This document shows, one piece after another, positions 1-4,673 of a stretch of 5,638 nucleotides of DNA; within the stretch, counting starts at the first letter, position 1; each line of letters starts with the position of its first letter. The notes beneath the pieces are model-generated. The model was not told the origin of the DNA and did no database searches. It saw only the letters and a list, made by a program, of their open reading frames with translations. The position numbers and the translations under genes are program-made. The stretch is from Nitrospira sp. (GTDB lineage Bacteria; Nitrospirota; Nitrospiria; Nitrospirales; Nitrospiraceae). The stretch covers positions 1 to 5,638 of the forward strand of contig JABMDE010000092.1 in assembly GCA_015904055.1 (NCBI GenBank). The letters are read 5' to 3'.

Positions 1-88
1 TTGACTCCCTCATGACCTACCTGTTACGCTGAAAAGTCACTCGATATATTGTCTTCTCCAAGTACTCCTCATACCTATTCTCCGTCCG

Positions 89-456
89 TCAGTCTCTGTA
101 ACAACACCGCTCTCTGACGCTCAATGCCATGGTCTTGTGTTTCAGCACAGCCCGCTCTGCTTTCAGCTCATCCAGGGCGGTCGCATTCGCAGCTCCGTCC
201 GCGGAACAGGCCATGATAAGTGAGCGTGCCCGATCGCACTCCTGCTCAACCTTTGCCTTGACCACTTGATTGACCGCCAACATGTCCAAGATAGTGGCCC
301 TGGTCGCGGCAAGATGCGACTCCAACTCGGCCTCGGGTAGTTGATACGTGCCGCCTCGCTTACACAACGATCCATGCTTTGCGCCAGAAAAAGATACAAT
401 CTGGCCAGCACGTCCGTAACATCGATATGACTATGAACGGCGGTTTGAGCATTCAT
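89..456 (-). pseudogene. Frameshifted gene for a ~122-residue helical protein
   Basis: The start ATG at 456 sits 8 nt behind AAGGAG, so translation should begin there with MNAQTAVHSHIDVTDVLARL. That frame looks natural for about 35 residues, then turns into Arg/Pro/Trp-rich text and runs to 163. From about 367 the frame one base back carries a natural, Ala/Glu/Lys-rich, probably coiled-coil sequence (from KRGGTYQLPEAELESHLAAT) and ends in TGA at 89. The two good halves join if one base is missing between roughly 325 and 367. The span of 368 nt is one short of 123 codons, which fits a single-base loss. The 5' half looks helical and hydrophobic (DVLARLYLFLAQ) and the 3' half looks soluble. It lies 27 nt after the 66-aa gene and is probably co-transcribed with it. 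I do not recognise the family. A sequencing error or programmed frameshift is possible, although no classical slippery heptamer is evident. Confidence 0.65.
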
Positions 457-483
457 GTTTCATTCTCCTTATCCTTGCAAGCA

Positions 484-684
484 CTATTGCGCCCCAATGA
501 TGGCTGGCATCTCTTGCGGTAACTGGCTGCCTGTCCGTAGCACAGTCTCCACGGACAATTTTGGATCCGATGACGCTTGCATCGACGCAACATCCTGTTC
601 CGTCGATCCAAACCGATCCCCCATTACCTTGATAGCCTGAGTGATCGCTTTCTTCATCTTCGTGATTTGTTCTTCGGGTGTCAT
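484..684 (-). CDS. Small hypothetical soluble protein, 66 aa
   Basis: The 66-residue protein starts MTPEEQITKMKKAITQAIKV. GAGAGG lies 6 nt before the ATG at 684, a good ribosome binding site that decides this start. A longer overlapping frame (431-763) has no comparable signal and a Ser/His/Asp-rich, unnatural composition. The N-terminal 30 residues look like an amphipathic helix with alternating charged and aliphatic positions, followed by a Ser/Asp-rich middle and a Leu/Pro/Ile tail. There are no cysteines, no signal peptide and no membrane segment, so it is probably cytoplasmic. The next gene follows after 27 nt and carries its own ribosome binding site, which suggests one operon. I do not recognise the family and assign no function. 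Confidence 0.7.
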   Translation of the reverse strand: MTPEEQITKMKKAITQAIKVMGDRFGSTEQDVASMQASSDPKLSVETVLRTGSQLPQEMPAIIGAQ

Positions 685-746
685 TCATTACCTCTCGTTT
701 ATGAATTTTTGTGGAAATCTGAGAAGAACTCAGCTTCCTGCACACA

Positions 747-821
747 TTACCGTTTGAGAACAAACGACCGGCCCCGCTTTACTATTACCGTGAGCTTCAG
801 AACCTCAGAGACCCGCTGCAT
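747..821 (-). CDS. Possible micro-peptide, 24 aa, basic
   Basis: A 24-codon ORF starts MQRVSEVLKLTVIVKRGRSF and ends in TAA. It is preceded by TTGGAGG with 7 nt to the ATG, one of the best Shine-Dalgarno signals in the window, and that is the main reason to list it. The product is basic (about six Lys/Arg) and could form an amphipathic helix. It lies 46 nt after the stop of the 36-aa membrane peptide and 62 nt before the 66-aa gene, in the same direction. It could equally be the remnant N-terminus of a longer decayed gene or a leader peptide. No family is recognised. Confidence 0.4.
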   Translation of the reverse strand: MQRVSEVLKLTVIVKRGRSFVLKR

Positions 822-867
822 GTTCACACCTCCAACCGAACGCCTTCAGCAAGGTAACACCGCATGG

Positions 868-978
868 CTACCTTGTTATTCCGTCAGCATACATATAGGT
901 CAAGACCAGAGCGACCGCCCACGTAATCACATACGCGAGCAGTACGAGTTCCCATCCCATATCACGCCAAATACTCAT
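868..978 (-). CDS. Small single-pass membrane protein, 36 aa
   Basis: The ORF of 36 codons plus TAG starts MSIWRDMGWELVLLAYVITW. GGAGGGAGTC immediately precedes the ATG, a very strong ribosome binding site with about 5-7 nt spacing. Residues 1-8 are polar, residues 9-30 form one continuous hydrophobic helix rich in Val, Leu, Ala, Trp and Tyr, and the tail is short and polar (ADGITR). That is the shape of a small accessory subunit of a membrane complex, comparable in layout but not demonstrably in descent to CydX or CcoQ-type peptides. A membrane location is inferred from hydrophobicity. It sits in the strip of small genes downstream of nuoI. The partner is unknown, and it could also be a free membrane peptide. 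Confidence 0.7.
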   Translation of the reverse strand: MSIWRDMGWELVLLAYVITWAVALVLTYMYADGITR

Positions 979-997
979 GACTCCCTCCAGGTATTCT

Positions 998-1093
998 CTA
1001 TCCCCTGCATATTGAAACAGCCCGCATAACCACATCAATGATTGGCAGAATGCTACCCAACCCCGCAGTCCGGATCAGGCCCCAGTCTCTCAC
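998..1093 (-). CDS. Doubtful 31-aa ORF, GTG start
   Basis: This reading frame starts at GTG 1093 (VRDWGLIRTAGLGSILPIID), runs for 31 residues and stops at TAG 998. It has a hydrophobic middle (GLGSILPIIDVVM). Its only ribosome-binding hint is GAGAGGGG about 11 nt upstream, which is too far for comfort. It fills the gap between the zinc-ribbon gene and the 36-aa membrane peptide, which starts 19 nt later. It may be a real micro-gene, a degraded gene end or chance. Confidence 0.28.
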   Translation of the reverse strand: MRDWGLIRTAGLGSILPIIDVVMRAVSICRG

Positions 1094-1132
1094 TATCAGC
1101 CACCCCTCTCACTCACTCCTGCGACAGCGGGT

Positions 1133-1348
1133 TCATCTCGCCCCGCCTTTCACAAGCCTCATCACAGGTGATCCAGGGACACGCGCACGATTCCGAATCG
1201 GCAGTTCGTGCCCCGCTCGATTAGCCTCAATCCCCGGATCCGTCATCGCACCACAGATCAGGCGGCAACGCCAACCAGCCACCAGGGACTGGCCCATATC
1301 TCTCATATCGACGGCAATCAAGAGACCTTGGCAACGTTGACAGTGCAT
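1133..1348 (-). CDS. Small zinc-ribbon-like protein, 71 aa
   Basis: The ATG at 1348 is preceded by AGGAGG with 4 nt spacing, which fixes the start. The protein begins MHCQRCQGLLIAVDMRDMG and carries one cysteine pair at residues 3 and 6 (CxxC) and a second at 28 and 32 within WRCRLICG. This is the pattern of a short treble-clef or zinc-ribbon fold binding one zinc. The second pair is spaced CxxxC rather than the usual CxxC, so zinc binding may be altered. The region after it (DPGIEANRAG) resembles small zinc-ribbon proteins common as hypotheticals in Nitrospira genomes; that is recollection, not a search. No signal peptide or membrane segment is present, so it is probably cytoplasmic and possibly nucleic-acid or protein binding. 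The C-terminal 20 residues are basic and look disordered. It follows the 38-aa ORF by 21 nt. Confidence 0.75.
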   Translation of the reverse strand: MHCQRCQGLLIAVDMRDMGQSLVAGWRCRLICGAMTDPGIEANRAGHELPIRNRARVPGSPVMRLVKGGAR

Positions 1349-1369
1349 GGTGCCTCCTATGGGCGTGCC

Positions 1370-1486
1370 CTACAACATCCTTCTCAAGGTCGCATTCCAG
1401 ATAAGGCACGCATAAATGGGATCAGCATAACTTCGATGGAAGCAATGCCACCATGCCTCAGTAATAAGAGCACACGGTCTGATCAT
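1370..1486 (-). CDS. Small Cys/Trp-rich hypothetical ORF, 38 aa
   Basis: The ORF starts MIRPCALITEAWWHCFHRSY and stops at TAG 1370. AAGGAGG lies 8 nt before the ATG, so initiation is credible. Cysteines are at residues 5, 15 and 27, with an unusual Trp-Trp pair. The text becomes less natural near the end (NATLRRML). In the frame shifted by one base, the same stretch reads YLECDLEKDVVGHA from 1409, which looks more protein-like. The gene may therefore be a frameshifted remnant of a longer cysteine-containing protein that originally ran toward the zinc-ribbon gene. It lies 27 nt after the nuoI stop. No family is recognised. Confidence 0.42.
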   Translation of the reverse strand: MIRPCALITEAWWHCFHRSYADPIYACLIWNATLRRML

Positions 1487-1488
1487 GT

Positions 1489-1508
1489 CAGGCCTCCTTC
1501 CAGGCCTG
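1489..1508 (-). promoter_or_regulatory. Hairpin enclosing the ribosome binding site of the 38-aa ORF
   Basis: On the minus strand CAGGCCT, then GGAAGG, then AGGCCTG form a perfect 7-bp stem with a 6-nt loop. The Shine-Dalgarno AAGGAGG for the ATG at 1486 lies partly in the loop and partly in the 3' arm. The hairpin begins just past the nuoI stop codon, so it could tie translation of the next ORF to ribosomes finishing nuoI, or act as a weak processing or attenuation element. There is no U-run behind it, which argues against a terminator. The structure is read directly; the role is inferred. Confidence 0.4.
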
Positions 1509-1513
1509 GAATA

Positions 1514-2086
1514 CTAACAAGCTTTGGGCGGATGATTGGATGCAGCGACGTTGAAAACCGCCAGATTCAGATGTTGGAACTCCAGCCGCTTTTCGCGTGT
1601 CCGAAACGTACGATCCCCAATCGACAGCAGTTGCTGCTTATTGAGGAACAACTCCCGCTTGTCACTTACCGCCCACTCGTATTCCCGTGTCATCGCCAGG
1701 GCATCGACCGGACAGGCCTGGACGCACAATCCGCAAAACAAACACCGCGTCATGTCCATCGAATACTCTCGCGCGTACCGCTTCGTCGGTTCGCCAAGCA
1801 CTTCGGCGCTCACCACTGCAATCACGCGTGAGGGACAGGCGGCCTCACAGAGATCGCATCCGACACACTTCTCGGTCCCGTCGTCATAGCGCAGCAATGC
1901 CAGCATGCCGCGATAGTTGTCCGGCAGAATCCGTTTCTCATGCGGATATTGAAGAGTGACGGGCTGGTAGTGGATGAGATGGCTCAAGGTCAACTTCATT
2001 CCCACGGCAATCTCATAGAAAGTGATCAGCTTGATCCAAGCCGTGAATGCGCTATAGCGCCTTGGCCATCTCTCCATCATCCTCAT
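1514..2086 (-). CDS. nuoI: NADH-quinone oxidoreductase subunit I (NuoI), 8Fe ferredoxin
   Basis: NuoI is the membrane-associated arm subunit of respiratory complex I that carries two 4Fe-4S clusters (N6a and N6b) and passes electrons toward quinone. With the start at ATG 2086 the protein has 190 residues, typical for the family. A CAGGA ribosome binding site lies 7 nt upstream. An open frame extends to a GTG at 2137 but has no good site. The two cluster motifs are CVGCDLCEAACP (Cys 74, 77, 80 and 84) and CLFCGLCVQACP (Cys 115, 118, 121 and 125); each fourth cysteine is followed by the usual Pro. The N-terminal part (residues 20-60, ending QYPHEKRILPDNYRG) matches the NuoI linker before the first cluster. 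All ligands are present and there is no internal stop. Unusually, no nuoH or nuoJ flanks it here: on the upstream side is a broken gene cassette and downstream a strip of small ORFs. It may be an extra or relocated copy of a split nuo locus. Confidence 0.95.
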   Translation of the reverse strand: MRMMERWPRRYSAFTAWIKLITFYEIAVGMKLTLSHLIHYQPVTLQYPHEKRILPDNYRGMLALLRYDDGTEKCVGCDLCEAACPSRVIAVVSAEVLGEPTKRYAREYSMDMTRCLFCGLCVQACPVDALAMTREYEWAVSDKRELFLNKQQLLSIGDRTFRTREKRLEFQHLNLAVFNVAASNHPPKAC

Positions 2087-2272
2087 GCGTATTCCTGCTT
2101 GAACCTGACGAGCTGTCCGTCGATCTCTCACTGACACGACTCTGCTCTATCGCACTTGTGATCAGTACGCTGAGCCGTCTCAGTCCCTTCATTCATAGTC
2201 GGCGGAGGGGCTCGGCGCGAGACCTACACCGCGACGATCAAGGCCACCACGCCTGCCGGTCTCATTGAATGA

Positions 2273-2344
2273 TCAATGCCGCCCATCCTCCTCTTCTTCT
2301 GGAATCGAGGCCCAAATCGTGATGCCCCGCAGCAACGCGACAAT
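2273..2344 (-). pseudogene. 5'-truncated remnant of the small membrane protein (copy A)
   Basis: Twenty-three codons ending in TGA match the 3' half of the intact gene at 4443-4580: IVALLRGITIWASIPEEEED here against IVALLWGITMWASIPEEED there. There is no start codon. Reading upstream in frame, the first stop met is the TGA of the preceding secreted-protein pseudogene, only two codons away. A deletion of about 155 bp relative to copy B has removed the intergenic region, the ribosome binding site and the N-terminus. The Trp-to-Arg change in the middle of the membrane helix also fits loss of constraint. Confidence 0.85.
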
Positions 2345-2350
2345 ATCTGT

Positions 2351-2652
2351 TCAGAATTTCGGTGCCGCCCCGATCGCTTTCCGCGTCTCGTCTTCACCGG
2401 TACACGTCTGTTCGGCCAGCATACCTTGTCCCACACTGGCAACCTTGGGAATTCTGGCCAAACAGGCCTTTAGCGTATCCTCCGCTGCTCCTGAGGCCAG
2501 TGCGTTACCCTCTTCGACCGGAGCGAGACCTGTTGCGCCTTTCATGAGCGGATCTGCCGCTTGAGTGAATTGACCTGGCGGTATCGGGAGTCCTACGAAC
2601 AGCCCATGATCACAACTACCGCTGCACGTTTCGTCCTGCTCCAAGTTCTCAT
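2351..2652 (-). pseudogene. Frameshifted secreted two-cysteine protein (copy A)
   Basis: This is the counterpart of the intact gene at 4674-4976, with the same ribosome binding site (GAGGAGG) and the same ATG position. The run of four G on the coding strand in copy B is three G here (CCC at 2603-2605 on the plus strand). Translation from the ATG therefore reads MRTWSRTKRAAVVVIMGCS and stops after 19 residues, inside the signal peptide. The rest stays open in the other frame and is well preserved: ADPLMKG, then KACLARIPKVASVGQGMLAE, ending APKF and TGA at 2351. The span is 302 nt, exactly one base short of copy B. Loss in a G-run is typical of replication slippage, so this could be a recent knockout, a phase-variable switch or a sequencing error. 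The frame downstream shows few other lesions. Confidence 0.88.
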
Positions 2653-2922
2653 CGCGATGTACCTCCTCATAACGCTTTGGACAGCTATTCCTGCACACTT
2701 CGCACAGACTCACGGGAGAAAACCTATACGAGCCGTGCGACTGCACACCCGCGGTGCGGGTGCAGAAGACACCACCGCCCTGGAATTGGTCTGCTGCATA
2801 GTGCACCGTGGCTTCGATGAGACGTGCGATTCGAGGGAGTGTCGAAGACTGAGGAATCAGACGCGCAGGAAAGGAAAAGAACGCGCGAGAGATGGGACAG
2901 CCGACGTTGCGTTGAACGTCAC
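2653..2922 (-). other. Long untranslated leader, copy A
   Basis: About 270 nt separate the promoter from the ATG at 2652, with no convincing ORF on either strand. The 5' end carries a stem-loop GACGTT-CAACGC-AACGTC (2903-2920), conserved in copy B. A second element keeps its pairing arms (CGCGC with GCGCG) while the loop between them differs from copy B. A third hairpin, ACCCGC-GGT-GCGGGT at 2747-2761, is present only here. The ribosome binding site GAGGAGG lies at the 3' end, 9 nt before the ATG. An open plus-strand frame through this region is probably a shadow, since it has no ribosome binding site. Confidence 0.5.
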
Positions 2923-2928
2923 GCCATC

Positions 2929-2957
2929 ACCCTACAGGCTGGTAACAGTGGTGTCAA
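2929..2957 (-). promoter_or_regulatory. Sigma-70-type promoter, copy A
   Basis: TTGACA (2952-2957) and TAGGGT (2929-2934) are separated by exactly 17 nt on the minus strand. The -35 is a perfect consensus match and the -10 keeps TA at the start and T at the end. The same boxes with the same spacing occur in copy B, with one base different in the spacer. It points toward the secreted-protein gene. Confidence 0.7.
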
Positions 2958-3090
2958 CGATTCGAGGGCAGCGATGTTGCGTAACGCAATGATTGCGTGA
3001 AGGTATATTTATTTTACGCCGTGCATCATGAACAGGATACTGCGGTCAGGATGCTTGCGCGTACGCCGCAAGACAGGAGGCACCGGCTGT

Positions 3091-3565
3091 CTAATACCGG
3101 CCCTTTGGTTCGAGCGGGACAGACGTCAATTCACGGTAGACTCGATGAAACTCTTCCGTCGTCAGGTCCGGGGCCTGTAGTTTGGCAAGAGCCTCCTGAT
3201 TGATGGGCAATCGTCACGAATCGTGGAGGAAACAACCGTTCAGGCAGAAGGATGCCGATGCCTAGATTGTACTTGAGCGCCAGACGGATCACCTCTCGCG
3301 CCTTGTCGGCCGGGACATCCCGGCCTAGTCCAATATTCTGCGGCGGTTGCCCTCGTTTGGCGAATTGGAAGTGGACATTGGTCATACCCGCTTGAGCGAA
3401 CTCTTCCTTCAAGGCAGCGACCTGATTCCGATATTGATCAGCCAGTACAACCTCGACACGGCTCACGGCTTGCACGGACTCACCGGCGGCACATACCGCA
3501 GCTACTCCGGCATCCATGAGCACAACGAGAAGCGCGCCGCTGATCAGTGACCGCCACAGGCTCAT
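3091..3565 (-). pseudogene. Secreted protein C, broken by a 32-bp deletion (copy A)
   Basis: The start is ATG 3565, or TTG 3568, which has better spacing (8 nt) to GAGG. Residues 1-27 are a signal peptide (hydrophobic ISGALLVVLMDAGVAAV, likely cut near AVCA-AG), so the product would be exported. Residues 36-120 are a compact mixed domain including EVVLADQYRNQVAALKEEFA and LALKYNLGIGILLPERLFPP. After FVTIA the frame breaks: relative to copy B, 32 bp are missing next to a short TTGATG repeat. The ORF then reads unrelated residues and stops at 3131. The original frame resumes and can be followed to its ancestral TAG at 3091 (ending EPKGRY). With the 32 bp restored the length is 168 aa. I do not recognise the family. 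It follows the terminator at 3612-3640. Confidence 0.85.
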
Positions 3566-3611
3566 CAACTATTTTGCCTCAAAGACAAAGACGAGAGGTG
3601 TGCAGGGGAGC

Positions 3612-3640
3612 GGCGGTGTCCCATATTATGGGACACCGCC
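3612..3640 (-). terminator. 13-bp inverted repeat at the cupredoxin-like gene end
   Basis: GGCGGTGTCCCAT and ATGGGACACCGCC flank a 3-nt centre (ATT) with no mismatch; as DNA the symmetry extends to 14 bp per arm. The outermost base overlaps the TAG stop of the cupredoxin-like remnant, and gene C of copy A starts 47 nt further on. A very stable hairpin right after a stop codon suggests transcription termination or 3'-end protection. There is no U-run on the minus strand (GCTCCCC follows), so a classical intrinsic terminator is not proven. Confidence 0.55.
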
Positions 3641-4074
3641 TACTGTCCGATCATCGAGGTCGGTGTGGCAACTGCTTCGCCAATTTGGTTCTCCGCCGTT
3701 TTAGTGGCTGGAACCTGTGGCGTCAGGTGCAAGATACGACGGTCCTCGACCGGAAGTACCTTGAAGAGCCCCCACTGTCCCGCATTGACAAAAGCCGGAC
3801 GTTGGTTCTTCCACAGGTAATCGCCGACGATTCGGTTCGGACCTCCGGCTCCACCGGTCAGATAGGCGTTGATCACCTCTGAGCCTCCGAACTCCATGGT
3901 GCTGACTTGATCGGCACCCTGCATATAGGGTTCGTGCGGCCATTCGTGACCATCGACCGTGAACAGTTGGACCTGCTCACTACGTGCGTTCGCCAAATTC
4001 ATGCTCTCAACAGCGGGCCCTCCGACCTTGTTGATCTCAAAAACTGCGCCGACATGACACGCTGACTGCCGTTT
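3640..4074 (-). pseudogene. 3' remnant of a multicopper oxidase/cupredoxin-like protein
   Basis: The 144 open codons directly follow the stop codon of the gene at 4075-4323, in the same frame (KRQSACHVGAVFEINKVGG onward). The internal ATG at 4002 has only a weak GAGAG upstream, so this is best read as a gene tail without its start. The part from EQVQLFTVDGHEWPHEPYM to GDYLWKNQRPAFVNAGQWGL, then FKVLP, has the layout of a C-terminal cupredoxin domain: a Gly-rich loop, then a GDYL...GQWGLFKV strand pair like the GDW-L...GMWG-FRV ending of multicopper oxidases. The copper-binding HCH triplet expected in that hairpin is replaced by WKNQ, so this domain may never have bound type 1 copper. The last 25 residues are low-complexity Ala/Thr/Pro. 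Such proteins are usually periplasmic; here the export signal and the first domains are missing. Confidence 0.6.
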
Positions 4075-4323
4075 TTAGGATAAGAGATCATGCACCAATC
4101 CAAGGACTGCGGGAATCGCATCCGATTCCACTGCGATTGCGAAGACGTACCAAGCACGGACGAACAGCACCATGCTGATCGCCAGGAAGCTTACTCCGGT
4201 CGTCAAGTAACCGAACCCGTCGAGGGCCTCCATCATGCCGATCGTCCTCTCGCCCAGAACACGATCGAAGAATGGCCATCGGTTAGTTGGATCATATCTA
4301 AGCGTTGCGACTGCTCTCTCCAT
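4075..4323 (-). CDS. Small membrane protein, probably C-terminally truncated, 82 aa
   Basis: ATG 4323 follows AGGAG by 5 nt, a good start. Residues 1-34 are soluble and contain DPTNRWPFFDRVLGERTIGM. Residues 37-65 form one long hydrophobic segment, FGYLTTGVSFLAISMVLFVR followed by AWYVFAIAV. The end, IPAVLGLVHDLLS, breaks off at TAA just as a second helix seems to begin. The sequence past the stop, in the same frame, belongs to an unrelated cupredoxin-like gene tail. This suggests a deletion that fused the front of this gene to the back of that one, with the stop at or near the joint. The helix-loop-helix style resembles PsiE-type small integral membrane proteins, but that is a weak impression. 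It sits 119 nt after the small membrane protein of cassette B. Confidence 0.6.
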   Translation of the reverse strand: MERAVATLRYDPTNRWPFFDRVLGERTIGMMEALDGFGYLTTGVSFLAISMVLFVRAWYVFAIAVESDAIPAVLGLVHDLLS

Positions 4324-4442
4324 TATGTCTCCTCATGCACAGCAGGGCCCGGCACTCGAGCACCTGAACTATTGGCCTGCCATAGACAAAGACGGGCGCG
4401 ACAGGCTGGCGCCAAACTTCATCTGCTTGGCTGATCAAATAA

Positions 4443-4580
4443 TTAATACCGCCTATCTTCTTCCTCTGGGATTGAGGCCCACATCGTGATCCCCCACAAA
4501 AGCGCAACAATACTAAGCAGCCCGTAAATCTGATACATCGTCATCACCCCCACTTTCGATTTCCCTTCGAGTATGCTCAT
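4443..4580 (-). CDS. Small single-pass membrane protein, 45 aa (copy B, intact)
   Basis: The frame from ATG 4580 gives 45 residues: a short polar stretch (MSILEGKSKVGVMT), one membrane helix at about residues 16-36 (YQIYGLLSIVALLWGITMWA) and an acidic-basic tail, SIPEEEDRRY, with TAA at 4443. AGGG lies 4 nt before ATG 4580. Alternative starts are ATG 4544 (33 aa) and ATG 4538 (31 aa, MYQIYG...), behind a G-rich GTGGGGGTG; the shorter forms keep the whole helix. The size and layout suggest an accessory peptide of a membrane respiratory complex, as with small oxidase subunits. That is analogy, not a homology claim. It is duplicated as a headless remnant at 2273-2344, where the helix and PEEE tail are recognisable, which supports this frame as real coding sequence. 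Confidence 0.72.
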   Translation of the reverse strand: MSILEGKSKVGVMTMYQIYGLLSIVALLWGITMWASIPEEEDRRY

Positions 4581-4673
4581 TCATCCCTGCGTGCTCATTC
4601 CCTCAGCCGATCGACCGCCATCACGCAAACGCAAGACCGGTGGTCCATCGCACAAACAGCTCCACTATCCTGC

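Larger units (their letters stand above)
2276..3305. repeat. Direct repeat copy A of a ~1.1-kb gene cassette
   Basis: This segment aligns along its length, in the same orientation, with 4446-5638. Matching landmarks in order are the small membrane gene tail, the secreted-protein gene, its ribosome binding site, the leader, the promoter and the 3' part of protein C. Differences include a deletion of about 155 bp near 2344/2351, a one-base loss at 2603-2605, a 32-bp deletion near 3206, and an insertion of about 21 nt near 2984-3004 in this copy. Point differences are frequent, so the duplication is not recent or the copies came from different sources. The right end of homology is set only by the window edge in copy B, and may continue to about 3565 or beyond. 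Confidence 0.9.

Noticed and set aside
1..88. Possible gene start at ATG 13 and an 11-codon ORF at the left edge
   Set aside because: Only four codons of the first are in the window and its upstream AGGTAGG is a weak signal; the second is too short and has no support.
431..763. Minus-strand frame of 110 codons overlapping the 66-aa gene
   Set aside because: The 484-684 frame has the ribosome binding site and a natural composition; this one is Ser/His/Asp-rich shadow sequence.
577..1029. Plus-strand open frame of 150 codons
   Set aside because: It lies opposite three minus-strand small genes with good ribosome binding sites, has an unnatural composition and no start signal.
1208..1831. Plus-strand open frame of 207 codons
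   Set aside because: It lies antisense to nuoI and the small ORFs, has no ribosome binding site and has an Arg/His/Pro/Thr-rich composition typical of a shadow frame.
2087..2137. N-terminal extension of NuoI to the GTG at 2137
   Set aside because: The added 17 residues are Arg/Gln-rich with no family resemblance, and the start lacks a ribosome binding site; ATG 2086 gives the usual NuoI length.
2561..2992. Plus-strand frame with a counterpart at 5123-5395 in the other repeat copy
   Set aside because: The similarity of the two translations is explained by the DNA duplication. The frames start at different places, differ in length, lack ribosome binding sites and cover the promoter and leader read from the minus strand.
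4298..4510. Minus-strand frame with resemblance to 2224-2442
   Set aside because: Both are the same alternative frame over the duplicated small membrane gene; the frame encoding the hydrophobic helix and PEEE tail is the coding one.
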